Source: Hyphomicrobiales bacterium
Lineage (GTDB): Bacteria > Pseudomonadota > Alphaproteobacteria > Rhizobiales > Rhizobiaceae
Direction: 5' to 3'
DNA length: 64,000 nucleotides
Assembly: GCA_900471485.1 (NCBI GenBank)
Contig: UCEU01000011.1
Location: 62,001-126,000, forward strand
Of this stretch, positions 28,239 to 37,110 are shown piece by piece (within the stretch, counting starts at the first letter, position 1; every line of letters starts with the position of its first letter). Below the pieces are notes generated by a model that worked only from the letters and a program-made list of their open reading frames with translations, did no database searches and had not been told where the DNA came from. The position numbers and the translations under genes are program-made.

Positions 28239-28284
28239 TTGCTACCTATGTCTTGGGTACGGATTGTTACCTATGTGTCCGGGT
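28239..28284. repeat. Pair of about 20-bp direct repeats next to tRNA-Ser (possible IS-end remnant)
   Basis: TTGCTACCTATGTCTTGGGT (28239-28258) and TTGTTACCTATGTGTCCGGGT (28264-28284) share most bases and lie 25 bases apart. They sit just before the 3' end of the tRNA gene. The sequence style resembles insertion-sequence terminal repeats, but no transposase is present, so this would be a remnant at most. Confidence 0.45.
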
Positions 28285-28301
28285 CGGACCAAACAGGTAT
28301 A

Positions 28302-28391
28302 TGGCGGAAGAGGTGGGATTCGAACCCACGGTACGGTCTCCCGCACGCCGGTTTTCAAGACCGGTTCCTTAAACCACTCGGACACTCTTCC
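28302..28391 (-). tRNA. tRNA-Ser (anticodon UGA)
   Basis: Read on the minus strand the gene starts GGAAGAG and its acceptor partner CTCTTCC is followed by G and an encoded CCA. The anticodon stem CCGGT/ACCGG encloses the loop CTTGAAA, giving anticodon TGA. A long class II variable arm (GCGGGAGACCGT region) and the T arm GTGGGTTCGAATCCCAC are present. The total is 90 nt, normal for tRNA-Ser. Confidence 0.96.
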
Positions 28392-28522
28392 ATCGGTTTC
28401 CCGGCTTTATAGCTGTTCGATATACAGCGTCAACCTGTTCCGCCGGAACGCGCCTAATATAGCTGGCACCAGGGTGTGTTGTTGAGCAGGTGATCCCCTA
28501 CGGGTCGAATATTAGCGATTTA

Positions 28523-28530
28523 TTAACCAT
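28523..28530 (+). promoter_or_regulatory. CtrA-type half site TTAACCAT upstream of rlpA (distal)
   Basis: TTAACCAT followed by GTTAATTAG. The octamer TTAACCAT is a known CtrA recognition element in alphaproteobacteria. This copy lies about 156 bases before the rlpA ATG, within an AT-rich stretch. The assignment rests on sequence match only. Confidence 0.4.
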
Positions 28531-28652
28531 GTTAATTAGAATTGTCCCGATCTCGGCGAAAGGTTTCGCAAATTCGGCACGAAAGCCGCATGATTAAAGT
28601 CTCGTTAGGTTGATGGGACTAGGGGTGGCTGACCCATATTGGGGCGGAATTC

Positions 28653-28660
28653 TTAACCAT
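28653..28660 (+). promoter_or_regulatory. CtrA-type half site TTAACCAT upstream of rlpA (proximal)
   Basis: A second exact TTAACCAT, 25 bases before the rlpA ATG. It could overlap the promoter or leader. The two copies in one 294-base intergenic region, upstream of a gene for a septal wall protein, make cell-cycle control plausible but unproven. Confidence 0.4.
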
Positions 28661-28685
28661 AACGGTCTTTTGCGGCGTGGGACAT

Positions 28686-29762
28686 ATGAGACGAGACTAC
28701 GGGGCGGCGTCATTTGCTACGGGAATGCGATGGCTTGGTCTGTCGCTTATCTGCGCGACGGTCACGGCATGCGGCACGGCGCCCACCACAGTGGCGAAGC
28801 GCACCCACGGCAAGGAATATTTCTCCGAGAAGGAATATGGCGTCAAGGCGAGCCCGCGCGTCGCCACCGGCAACAATATTCCCAAGGGCGGCGGCCGCTA
28901 CATCGTCGGCAACCCCTATATGGTCAAGGGTAAGATGTATTACCCGAAGGAAGACTTCTCCTACAACAAGGTCGGCATTGCCTCCTGGTACGGTTCTGCC
29001 TTTCATGGCCGCCTGACAGCCAACGGCGAAGTCTACGACCAGATGCATCTTTCCGCCGCGCATCCGACATTCCCGCTGCCGAGCTACGCGCGCGTCACCA
29101 ACATCGAGAACGGCTCCTCCGTCATCGTTCGCGTCAACGATCGCGGACCCTATCACGAAGGCCGCATCATCGACCTGTCGAACAAGACTGCCGATATGCT
29201 CGACCTACAGCATAGCGGCACCGGCAATGTTCGCGTACAGTATGTTGGCAAGGCGCGTATGGACGGCCACGACATGCCTTACCTGATGGCCTCCTACGTG
29301 CCGAAGGGCAGCCGCATGCCGGGCATCAATCCGGGCGAGGGGCAGATCGCCACCGGCGTCATGGTCGCCTCGAATAGCAAGCGGATCACCGCCGACCAGC
29401 TGCGGAGCGCAGGTGACTACTCCGCACCGGCAAACGTGCCGGTTCCCATGTCCGCTACCTCCTACGCAGGTTCAACGCCGAGCGGCGGCCCTTATGATGC
29501 GCCGGTTCCGACGCCGTTGCGCGCGCCGTCCTTCGGCAATGGCGCGCCGACCTTCGAGCAGACGGTCTTCCTGCCCGAAATCGGCCCCGTTCCCTACGAA
29601 CGCCCCTATGGTGGTCCGCAGGGCTCGCTGGCCATGGGGTATCAGGAAGAGGCGGTGAAGGCGGTTACCGTCGACCTCGCTTTCGATGCGGTCATGGTTC
29701 GCAACGACGGGCTGACGCAGGATGCGATCCGGGCATCGTGGAAGCGCCAGAAAAGCAAGTGA
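28686..29762 (+). CDS. rlpA: RlpA-like septal ring lytic transglycosylase lipoprotein
   Basis: A 358-residue lipoprotein. The signal RWLGLSLICATVTAC carries a lipobox ending at Cys. The double-psi beta-barrel domain (about residues 100-190) shows GIASWYGSAFHGRLTANGE, LPSYARVTNIENG, SVIVRVNDRGPY and GRIIDLSNKTADML. RlpA cleaves naked glycan strands at the division site. A long proline-rich tail replaces the SPOR domain found in some homologues. ATG 28686 was chosen, with GTG 28677 as an alternative. It is followed by the carboxypeptidase homologue, suggesting a cell-wall pair. Confidence 0.88.
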   Translation: MRRDYGAASFATGMRWLGLSLICATVTACGTAPTTVAKRTHGKEYFSEKEYGVKASPRVATGNNIPKGGGRYIVGNPYMVKGKMYYPKEDFSYNKVGIASWYGSAFHGRLTANGEVYDQMHLSAAHPTFPLPSYARVTNIENGSSVIVRVNDRGPYHEGRIIDLSNKTADMLDLQHSGTGNVRVQYVGKARMDGHDMPYLMASYVPKGSRMPGINPGEGQIATGVMVASNSKRITADQLRSAGDYSAPANVPVPMSATSYAGSTPSGGPYDAPVPTPLRAPSFGNGAPTFEQTVFLPEIGPVPYERPYGGPQGSLAMGYQEEAVKAVTVDLAFDAVMVRNDGLTQDAIRASWKRQKSK

Positions 29763-29833
29763 TCGGGCCGGTTGTAACGGGGCCGATCCGCATCTAAAAT
29801 CGCTAAGTGTCGCTGGTTTGCATGGGGGTCCGG

Positions 29834-31030
29834 ATGTTCAAGCGCATGATCAGGATTTGCGTTTGCCTTCTGCCTCTGGCCTCGGTCGCGCTTGCCGCCG
29901 GGCCCGATCAGGCACCTGCTTTCGTGACCAAGGCGGCGCAGGCCTACATGATCGAGGCTTCGACCGGCACGGTCCTGCTCGCCAAGAACGAAAACCAGAC
30001 CTTTTCTCCGGCATCGCTTGCCAAGTTGATGACGATGGAGCTCGTTTTCGGCGCCGTCACCAACAAGCAGATCACCCTGGATACGCAATATCCGGTCTCG
30101 GAGAACGCCTGGCGAACCGGCGGCGCACCGTCGCGCACGGCCACGATGTTTGCCGCGCTGAAGTCTAATGTGCGGGTCGAGGATCTCATCAAGGGCATCG
30201 CGATCCAGGGCGCCAACGATAGCTGCATCATATTGGCCGAAGGTATGAGCGGCGGCGAACTCGGCTTTGCCGATGCCATGACGCGGCGGGCGAAGACGCT
30301 CGGCATGCAGCGCTCGATCTTCGGCAACTCCACCGGCCTGCCTGACGGCAAGAGCAAGACGACCGCCTTTGACATGGTGACGCTCGCGGCCGAGCTGCAG
30401 AGCAGCTATCCGGAGCTTTATGCCTACTTCGCCATGCCGGATTTCGAGTGGAACAAGATCTTCCAGCGAAACCGCAATCCGCTGCTTGGCCTCGGTCTCG
30501 GCGTCGATGGCCTGGCGACGGGCTTTGCCGAAGGCGAGGGTTATTCGATCGTCGCCTCCGCGCAGAACAACGGCCGGCGGCTGTTTCTCGCACTCGGCGG
30601 TATCGCCTCTGACAAGGAACGCACGGAAGAGGCGCGGCGCGTTCTCGAATGGGGCCTGACATCTTTCGAGAGTCGGCAGATTTTCGCCGACAGCGAGGTC
30701 ATCGGCTCGGCGAGCGTCTATGGCGGCACGTCGCGCAGCGTCGATCTGGTCGCCAAGGCGCCGCTCAGCGTCTATATCCCGACCAATAATCCGGAACGCC
30801 TGTCGGCGCGCATCATCTACCGCTGGCCGCTGGCGGCACCGGTGGAGGCGGGACGCGAGGTCGGCACGCTGCGCGTCATGGCCGGAACCCGCCTTCTGCG
30901 CGAGGTTCCGCTCTATACCAAGGAGGGCGTCGGCGTCGGCTCGCTCAGCAGTCGTGCCGTCGATGCCGTGATGGAGCTTGGCGAAACGCTGCTCTTCTCA
31001 TGGCTCTGGGACAAGCCGGAGCCCACGTAA
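29834..31030 (+). CDS. D-Ala-D-Ala carboxypeptidase homologue with altered active site
   Basis: A 398-residue exported serine-type PBP (DacA/DacC-like; S11 peptidase domain about residues 30-260, then a C-terminal beta domain). The SXXK motif is intact (S61-LA-K64). The SXN motif reads GAN (126-128, in IQGANDSC) and the KTG motif reads ATG (228-230, in VDGLATGFAEGEGY), so a serine and a lysine important for catalysis are both replaced. It may be a weakened or non-catalytic peptidoglycan-binding form. ATG 29834 follows GGGGG. It lies 71 bases after rlpA, and tmk follows. Confidence 0.85.
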   Translation: MFKRMIRICVCLLPLASVALAAGPDQAPAFVTKAAQAYMIEASTGTVLLAKNENQTFSPASLAKLMTMELVFGAVTNKQITLDTQYPVSENAWRTGGAPSRTATMFAALKSNVRVEDLIKGIAIQGANDSCIILAEGMSGGELGFADAMTRRAKTLGMQRSIFGNSTGLPDGKSKTTAFDMVTLAAELQSSYPELYAYFAMPDFEWNKIFQRNRNPLLGLGLGVDGLATGFAEGEGYSIVASAQNNGRRLFLALGGIASDKERTEEARRVLEWGLTSFESRQIFADSEVIGSASVYGGTSRSVDLVAKAPLSVYIPTNNPERLSARIIYRWPLAAPVEAGREVGTLRVMAGTRLLREVPLYTKEGVGVGSLSSRAVDAVMELGETLLFSWLWDKPEPT

Positions 31031-31151
31031 GCGCCGTATTTCCCATTCACCGTGAGCATCCAAAGGCTTTCACCGCTTGACGGTTTCACTCGGGCGCGTC
31101 TTCGGCTAGAGCTAGGACAGGGACGCGGCGCACGCGTCGAAATGCAGGAAA

Positions 31152-31841
31152 GTGTCATTGCCGGGAGCTGCTGGATTATTCGTTACGTTCGAGGGCGGTG
31201 AGGGTGCGGGAAAGTCCACGCAGATCCGCCATCTCGCCGAATCGCTCCGGGCGCGCGGCCATGACGTGCTTCTGACGCGCGAACCCGGTGGCTCGAAGGG
31301 CGCGGAGGCCGTGCGCCACGTGCTGCTGTCCGGCGCAGCGGAGGCCTTCGGCACGCGCATGGAGGCGATCCTGTTTGCCGCCGCCCGCAACGATCACGTC
31401 GAGGAACTCATTCGACCGGCGATAGCGGCAGGCAGGATCGTGCTCTGCGACCGCTTCATCGATTCCTCGCGCGTCTACCAGGGCGTGACCGGCAATCTGG
31501 AGCCCGAATTCATCGAGACCCTGCAGCGCGTTGCCATCAACGGCATCGTGCCCGATTGCACCCTGATCCTCGATATTCCTGCCCGTATGGGCTTGGAACG
31601 CGCCAGACGGCGCGGCGCCGCTGGCGATGTGGCGCCGGATCGCTTCGAGAAGGAGGAGATGGAGACGCATGAAAAGCGCCGCGAAGCCTTTCTCGACATC
31701 GCTTCCCGCGAACCGGAGCGCTGCCGCGTGATCGATGCGACGCAGGCAGAGGAGCAGATCGCCGCTCTCGTCCTCGAGCATGTCGATCGCCTGCTCGCGC
31801 CGAAGGCTGCAAACAGCCTGGCGGAGGTGAGCGATGAGTGA
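31152..31841 (+). CDS. tmk: Thymidylate kinase
   Basis: Phosphorylates dTMP to dTDP. The 229-residue protein has the P-loop [11 protein letters not shown], the DR(F/Y) motif [14 protein letters not shown], a LTREPGG motif and a lid segment [15 protein letters not shown]. The start is GTG 31152 after GCAGGAA. The C-terminal tail beyond residue 210 is slightly longer than usual. Its 3' end overlaps holB by eight bases, and the tmk-holB pairing is conserved in alphaproteobacteria. Confidence 0.96.
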   Translation: MSLPGAAGLFVTFEGGEGAGKSTQIRHLAESLRARGHDVLLTREPGGSKGAEAVRHVLLSGAAEAFGTRMEAILFAAARNDHVEELIRPAIAAGRIVLCDRFIDSSRVYQGVTGNLEPEFIETLQRVAINGIVPDCTLILDIPARMGLERARRRGAAGDVAPDRFEKEEMETHEKRREAFLDIASREPERCRVIDATQAEEQIAALVLEHVDRLLAPKAANSLAEVSDE

Positions 31842-32859
31842 CGAGCGCCCCGGCCTCCTCGACGGCGCCATCTGGCCCGCCGACAACACCAAGCTTTTCG
31901 GCCATGAGGAGGCGGAAGCCTTCCTGGCGCAGTCCTATCGCTCCGGCAAGAACCACCACGCGATCCTCATCGAGGGACCGCAGGGCATTGGCAAGGCGAC
32001 GCTCGCCTTCCGCTTCGCCAATCACGTGCTCTCGCACCCGGATTCGCAGACGGCGCCCGAACGCATGGCCGACCCCGACCCGTCGTCGGCGGTCAGCCGT
32101 CAGATTTCATCCGGCGCATCGCACAACGTCCTGCATCTCGCCCGCCCGGTCGACGAAAAAACCGGCAAAGTGAAATCCGCGATCACCGTGGAGGAGGCGA
32201 GACGGGCGGGGCGCTTCTTCTCGCAGACATCGGGCACCGGAAACTGGCGTATCGTCATCATCGACCCGGCCGACGACATGAACCGCAACGCCGCCAACGC
32301 TATCCTGAAGATCCTCGAGGAGCCGCCGAAGCGGGCGCTGTTCCTGCTGATCTCGCATGCACCGGGCAAGCTACTACCGACCATCCGCTCGCGCTGCCTG
32401 CCGCTGAAGCTTTCAGCCCTTCGCGACGATGCAATGAACAAGGCGCTGGTCAATCTCGGTATCGACGCCGGCGATGCCGGCCTGATCGCTGCCGCCAACG
32501 GCAGCGTCGGCGAGGCGTTGAAGCTTATCAACTATGGCGGCGGCGAGATCATCGCGGCCTATGAGGAAGTTCTGTCGGCGCAAGGTCCTTCGGCACGTAA
32601 GGCCATGCATCGACTGGCCGACGCGGTTTCCGGCAAGGATAGCGACACGATCTTCGAATTTTTCGCGAGCCATGTCGGCGACGACCTGATGGCGCGCGCG
32701 CGTGCCGCGGCGATCGCCGGTCAGGTGGCGGCCGCCGAGCGTCTGTCGCGCCTGCATGCCGATATTACCGAGCGCTTTGCCGTTTCGGATGCGTATAACC
32801 TCGACCGCAAGCAGACGATCCTCGGCATTCTCGGCGAGATCAAGCAGCCGGGACCGTAA
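31834..32859 (+). CDS. holB: DNA polymerase III delta' subunit
   Basis: A clamp-loader component. The 341-residue protein has an AAA+ fold with [12 protein letters not shown], the [48 protein letters not shown] region, and an SRC motif ([10 protein letters not shown]). The zinc-binding cysteines of E. coli HolB are not seen, which is normal for rhizobial forms. It is translationally coupled to tmk by an eight-base overlap. Confidence 0.94.
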   Translation: MSDERPGLLDGAIWPADNTKLFGHEEAEAFLAQSYRSGKNHHAILIEGPQGIGKATLAFRFANHVLSHPDSQTAPERMADPDPSSAVSRQISSGASHNVLHLARPVDEKTGKVKSAITVEEARRAGRFFSQTSGTGNWRIVIIDPADDMNRNAANAILKILEEPPKRALFLLISHAPGKLLPTIRSRCLPLKLSALRDDAMNKALVNLGIDAGDAGLIAAANGSVGEALKLINYGGGEIIAAYEEVLSAQGPSARKAMHRLADAVSGKDSDTIFEFFASHVGDDLMARARAAAIAGQVAAAERLSRLHADITERFAVSDAYNLDRKQTILGILGEIKQPGP

Positions 32860-32863
32860 ACTA

Positions 32864-33664
32864 TCAGGCGGTCAGGAGCTTCCAGGCGACCACTGCGAGC
32901 GTCAGCGCCAGCACGATACGGATGGTGCGTTCGTGTAGTTTGGGCGCGAGCAGGCTGCCGGCGATGATGCCGGGGATCGAGCCAACCAGCAGCGCGAGCA
33001 GCATGCCCCAGTCGATCTCGCCGATCATCCAGTAGCCCATGCCGCCGATCAGCGTCAGCGGTACGGCGTGGACGATATCGGAACCGACGATCTCGCGGAC
33101 GTCGAGGCGCGGATAGAGCACGAGAAGAACCGTAACCCCGAGCGCGCCGGCGCCGACCGAGGTCAGCGTCACCAGGATGCCGAGCGCGAGCCCGAGGATC
33201 ACGGTGAAGACGGAGACGGTGACGGGCGAGGGGGCTGATCGCTCACCCATCGCGCGACGGGCAAAGGCGAGCACCGGCTTGCGAAAGATCAGCATCACGG
33301 CGGTGAGAACGAGCAGCCAGCCGAGCGCGGTCGTGATCGTATGGGCGACGCCGATGCTCTTGCGGTCTACACCCGACATCAGCCAGAGCATCAGCAGCGC
33401 CGCGGGCACGCTGCCCGCGGCAAGACAGCCGACGACCCGCCAGTTAACCCGGCCGTGCATTCCATGCACCGCGGTGCCGGCCGACTTGGTGACGGCTGCA
33501 TAGAGCAGGTCGGTTCCGACGGCGGTGGCCGGATGGACACCGAACAGAAGCACCAGCAACGGCGTCATCAGCGATCCGCCGCCGACGCCAGTGATGCCGA
33601 CAAGCGCGCCGACGAACAGGCCGGAGAGCGAGTAGAGCGGATTGAAATCGGAAAGGAACGTCAA
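32864..33664 (-). CDS. TauE/SafE-family sulfite/anion exporter
   Basis: A 266-residue membrane protein with about eight helices. The N-terminal motif LFVGALVGITGVGGGSLMTPLLVLLFGVHPATAVGTDLL is the TauE/SafE signature, and an internal repeat occurs as TSVGAGALGVTVLLVLYPRLDVREIVGSDIVHAVPL. Relatives export sulfite, sulfoacetate or other organosulfur anions. It is convergent with holB (four bases apart) and divergent from metG with 231 bases between. The substrate is not determined. Confidence 0.88.
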   Translation of the reverse strand: MTFLSDFNPLYSLSGLFVGALVGITGVGGGSLMTPLLVLLFGVHPATAVGTDLLYAAVTKSAGTAVHGMHGRVNWRVVGCLAAGSVPAALLMLWLMSGVDRKSIGVAHTITTALGWLLVLTAVMLIFRKPVLAFARRAMGERSAPSPVTVSVFTVILGLALGILVTLTSVGAGALGVTVLLVLYPRLDVREIVGSDIVHAVPLTLIGGMGYWMIGEIDWGMLLALLVGSIPGIIAGSLLAPKLHERTIRIVLALTLAVVAWKLLTA

Positions 33665-33895
33665 GCAGCGGGCCTCTGGCCTGCGCGGTCTATGCTGTCG
33701 CGGGGAGCCGGTGATGTCAAATTGCGAGTCCCCCGTGTGAACGTTCTCTTTGGGTAGAATGTGCTCAAAAACGAGTCAAGTGCAGCGCGCCCGCAGGCGG
33801 TAAATCCCCCGAGCCTTTCGAAACTTAGTGTTTCGCTTCGCCGCCACATGCGCTAAGGAGCGGCGTATAGATTTCAAAGAATAAGCCGCACGAGA

Positions 33896-35458
33896 ATGGC
33901 CGCCATGACAGACAAGACACCCTTCTACATCACCACCGCGATTTCCTACCCGAACGGCAAGCCGCATATCGGCCACGCCTACGAGCTGATCGCGACGGAC
34001 GCCATGGCGCGCTACCAGCGCCTCGACGGCAAGGACGTGTTCTTCCTGACCGGTACCGACGAGCACGGCCAGAAGATGCAGCAGACTGCCCGCGCCGAAG
34101 GCATCACCGCGCAGGAACTCGCCGACCGTAACTCCGGCGAATTCCAGGCGATGGCCAAGCTCCTCAACGCCTCGAACGACGACTTCATCCGCACCACGCA
34201 GGAGCGTCACCACGAGACGTCGCGAAACATCTGGAACCTGATGGCCGACGCCGGCGACATCTACAAGGACAGCTATGCCGGCTGGTACTCGGTGCGCGAC
34301 GAGGCCTATTACCAGGAAAACGAGACCGAGCTGCGCGCCGACGGCGTGCGCTACGGACCGCAGGGCACGCCTGTCGAGTGGGTGGAAGAGGCAAGCTATT
34401 TCTTCAAGCTCTCCGAATACCAGGACAAGCTGCTGGCACTCTACGAAGCCGAGGCCGATTTCATCGGCCCGGCCGAACGCCGCAACGAGGTGATCTCCTT
34501 CGTCAAGTCGGGGCTCAAGGATCTGTCGATCTCGCGCACCACCTTCGACTGGGGCATCAAGGTGCCGAATGACCCGGAACACGTCATGTACGTCTGGGTC
34601 GATGCGCTGACCAACTATCTGACCGCCACCGGCTACCTTGAGGACAAGAACGGCCCGCGCGCCAAGTATTGGCCGGCCGACGTCCATATCATCGGCAAGG
34701 ACATCATCCGCTTCCACGCCGTCTACTGGCCTGCCTTCCTGATGTCGGCCAAGCTGCCGCTGCCCAAGCGCGTCTTCGCGCATGGCTTCGTGCTTGCCAA
34801 GGGCGGGGAGAAGATGTCGAAGTCGCTCGGCAACGTGCTCGATCCGTTCGAGCTGATCGAGCATTTCGGCCTTGACGCGATCCGCTACTTCCTGATGCGC
34901 GAAATTTCCTTCGGCCATGACGGTAACTGCAGCGAAGAGGCGATCGGCACCCGCATCAACGCCGACCTCGCCAACGGCATCGGCAACCTCGCCAGCCGCT
35001 CGCTGTCGATGATCGTCAAGAACTGCGACGGCAAGATCCCCGTCTGCGGTCCGCTGACCGACGAGGACAAGGCGATGTTGGCAGCCGCCGACGCGCTGCT
35101 CGCCTCGACCCGCGAGGACATGGAAAAGCAGCTCATCCATCGCGCGCTGACCTCGATCATCGCTGTCGTGTCCGAGACCGACCGCTATTTCGCCGGCCAG
35201 CAGCCTTGGGCGCTGAAGAAGACCGATCCGGCCCGCATGGAGACCGTGCTCTACGTCACGGCCGAAGTCGTGCGCCAGATCGCCATCCTGCTGCAGCCCT
35301 TCGTTCCGGGCTCCGCTGAAAAGATGCTCGATCTCGTGGGTGCTGCCGCCGACAAGCGCGACTTCACGGCGCTCGGCGAAGCCGGTCGCCTGGTTTCGGG
35401 CACGCCGCTGGAAGCGCCGACGCCGGTCTTCCCGCGCTATGTCGCGCCGCAGGCGTGA
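33896..35458 (+). CDS. metG: Methionyl-tRNA synthetase
   Basis: A class I aminoacyl-tRNA synthetase charging tRNA-Met. The 520-residue protein has the HIGH motif [12 protein letters not shown] and the KMSKS motif [11 protein letters not shown], with [13 protein letters not shown] between. It ends with the anticodon-binding helical domain and lacks the C-terminal tRNA-binding appendix of the long form. ATG 33896 is the first start, and ATG 33905 ([10 protein letters not shown]) is equally possible. It leads the metG-tatD-MBL operon. Confidence 0.96.
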   Translation: MAAMTDKTPFYITTAISYPNGKPHIGHAYELIATDAMARYQRLDGKDVFFLTGTDEHGQKMQQTARAEGITAQELADRNSGEFQAMAKLLNASNDDFIRTTQERHHETSRNIWNLMADAGDIYKDSYAGWYSVRDEAYYQENETELRADGVRYGPQGTPVEWVEEASYFFKLSEYQDKLLALYEAEADFIGPAERRNEVISFVKSGLKDLSISRTTFDWGIKVPNDPEHVMYVWVDALTNYLTATGYLEDKNGPRAKYWPADVHIIGKDIIRFHAVYWPAFLMSAKLPLPKRVFAHGFVLAKGGEKMSKSLGNVLDPFELIEHFGLDAIRYFLMREISFGHDGNCSEEAIGTRINADLANGIGNLASRSLSMIVKNCDGKIPVCGPLTDEDKAMLAAADALLASTREDMEKQLIHRALTSIIAVVSETDRYFAGQQPWALKKTDPARMETVLYVTAEVVRQIAILLQPFVPGSAEKMLDLVGAAADKRDFTALGEAGRLVSGTPLEAPTPVFPRYVAPQA

Positions 35459-35465
35459 GGCTGAG

Positions 35466-36248
35466 ATGCTGATCGATACCCATTGCCACCTGGATTTCGC
35501 CGACTTCGAGGAGGAGCGCGATGAGATCGTCAAGCGTGCTCACGACAGTGGCGTCAAGCAGATGGTGACGATCTCGACGCGCGTCCGCAAGCTGGATACT
35601 CTGCTCGCGATCACCGAGAAGTATCCCTCCGTCTTCTGCTCCGTCGGCACGCACCCTAACAGTGCCGACGAAGAGCTGGATATCCAGGCCGAAGACCTGA
35701 TCCGTCTGGCGAATGCGCATGAGAAGGTCGTGGCGATCGGCGAGGCGGGTCTGGACTACTTCTACGACACGCAGAAGCCCGAGGACCAGAAGACCGGTTT
35801 TCTGCGCCACATCGAGGCCGCCCGCGAAACGAAGCTGCCGCTGGTCATCCACAGCCGCAGCGCCGACGAGGATATGGCCGCGATCCTGACCGAGGAGACG
35901 GGGAAGGGCGCCTTCCCCTTCATCCTGCACTGCTTCTCGGCGGGTGCCGATCTGGCGCGCGTTGGCGTCGAGCTCGGCGGCTACATCTCTTTCTCTGGCA
36001 TCCTCACCTTCCCGAAGTCGCAGGAGCTGCGCGACATCGCCGCCACCATCCCGCACGACCGCCTGCTGGTCGAGACCGACGCGCCATATCTCGCGCCGAA
36101 GCGCTGGCGCGGCAAGCGCAACGAGCCGTCCTATGTCGTCAACACGGCTGAGGTCCTGGCCGAGACGCTTGGGTTGAGCTACGCCGAGATGGCGGCGATC
36201 ACGACGGACAACGCCTTCCGCTGCTTCTCCAAGATGCCGAGGATCTGA
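35466..36248 (+). CDS. TatD-family metal-dependent DNase/hydrolase
   Basis: A 260-residue TIM-barrel hydrolase. The metal ligands appear in LIDTHCHLDF, the IGEAGLDYFYD glutamate, PLVIHSRSADED, ILHCFSAG and VETDAPYLAP. Characterised TatD enzymes are 3'-5' DNases, and the YcfH-type subfamily next to metG is close. ATG 35466 lies seven bases after the metG stop; the longer frame into metG is not family-like. Confidence 0.93.
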   Translation: MLIDTHCHLDFADFEEERDEIVKRAHDSGVKQMVTISTRVRKLDTLLAITEKYPSVFCSVGTHPNSADEELDIQAEDLIRLANAHEKVVAIGEAGLDYFYDTQKPEDQKTGFLRHIEAARETKLPLVIHSRSADEDMAAILTEETGKGAFPFILHCFSAGADLARVGVELGGYISFSGILTFPKSQELRDIAATIPHDRLLVETDAPYLAPKRWRGKRNEPSYVVNTAEVLAETLGLSYAEMAAITTDNAFRCFSKMPRI

Positions 36249-36252
36249 CACA

Positions 36253-37086
36253 GTGGGCTATAGGCGACGGTTCACCATTCTTGGCTGTGCGTCGTCTCCA
36301 GGCGTTCCGCGCATCACCGGCGACTGGGGCGCCTGCAATCCCGATAATCCGAAGAACCGGCGCACCCGCGCCTCCTTCATGATCCAGCAATATGACGCCA
36401 ACGGCGGCGTCACCACTGTGGTCATCGACACCGGGCCGGATTTTCGCGAGCAGATGATCGCGGCCAAGGTCGGGCATATCGACGCCGTGATGTATACGCA
36501 TCCGCACGCCGATCATATTCACGGACTGGACGACCTGCGCGGCTACTATTTCGGCGCGCAGCAGCGCGTGCCGATCTACGCCGACGAAGCGACCATGGAC
36601 CGCATCCGCCAAGGCTTCGGCTATTGCCTGGAAACGCCGCCCGGAAGCAACTATCCGCCGATCGTCGAGGCAAGGGTGATCCGCGATCTCGACAAGCCGG
36701 TCCATATTACAGGCGCGGGCGGCGCGATCTCATTGCGTCCGCATGTTCAGCAGCACGGCGACATCACCTCGCTCGGCTTCCGCATCGGCGACGTTGCTTA
36801 TTGCAGCGATATCAGCGATTTCCCACCGGAAACCGTGCCGAAGCTGCAGGGCCTAGATGTCCTGATCATCGACGCGCTCCAATACCGCTACCATCCGAGC
36901 CATCTGTCGCTGGAGCAATCGCTGGAATGGATCGGCCGTCTGCAGCCGAAACGCGCCATCCTCACCCACATGCACACGCCGCTCGACTACGACACCGTCA
37001 TGGCCGAGACCCCTGATCATGTCGTGCCGGCCTATGACCAGATGAGCTTCGAGATCGAGCTGGAAAGCCTGGAGCGCGGAGCCTAA
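36253..37086 (+). CDS. MBL-fold hydrolase (PhnP-like phosphodiesterase family)
   Basis: A 277-residue metallo-beta-lactamase-fold enzyme. The metal site HXHXDH is seen in YTHPHADHIHGLDDLRGYYF, with further ligands in GDVAYCSDISDFPPET and THMHTPLDY. Relatives include the cyclic phosphate diesterase PhnP and other lipoate/octanoyl-neighbour hydrolases. The start is GTG 36253, four bases after tatD. It is the last plus-strand housekeeping gene before the minus-strand catabolic island, whose final gene ends 24 bases away. Confidence 0.87.
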   Translation: MGYRRRFTILGCASSPGVPRITGDWGACNPDNPKNRRTRASFMIQQYDANGGVTTVVIDTGPDFREQMIAAKVGHIDAVMYTHPHADHIHGLDDLRGYYFGAQQRVPIYADEATMDRIRQGFGYCLETPPGSNYPPIVEARVIRDLDKPVHITGAGGAISLRPHVQQHGDITSLGFRIGDVAYCSDISDFPPETVPKLQGLDVLIIDALQYRYHPSHLSLEQSLEWIGRLQPKRAILTHMHTPLDYDTVMAETPDHVVPAYDQMSFEIELESLERGA

Positions 37087-37110
37087 GCCCACGCGCTCCA
37101 ACGCGCGACA

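Noticed and set aside
33776..35533. A 585-codon minus-strand frame opposite metG
   Set aside because: Antisense shadow of metG, with composition rich in His, Arg, Gly and Val and no family motif.
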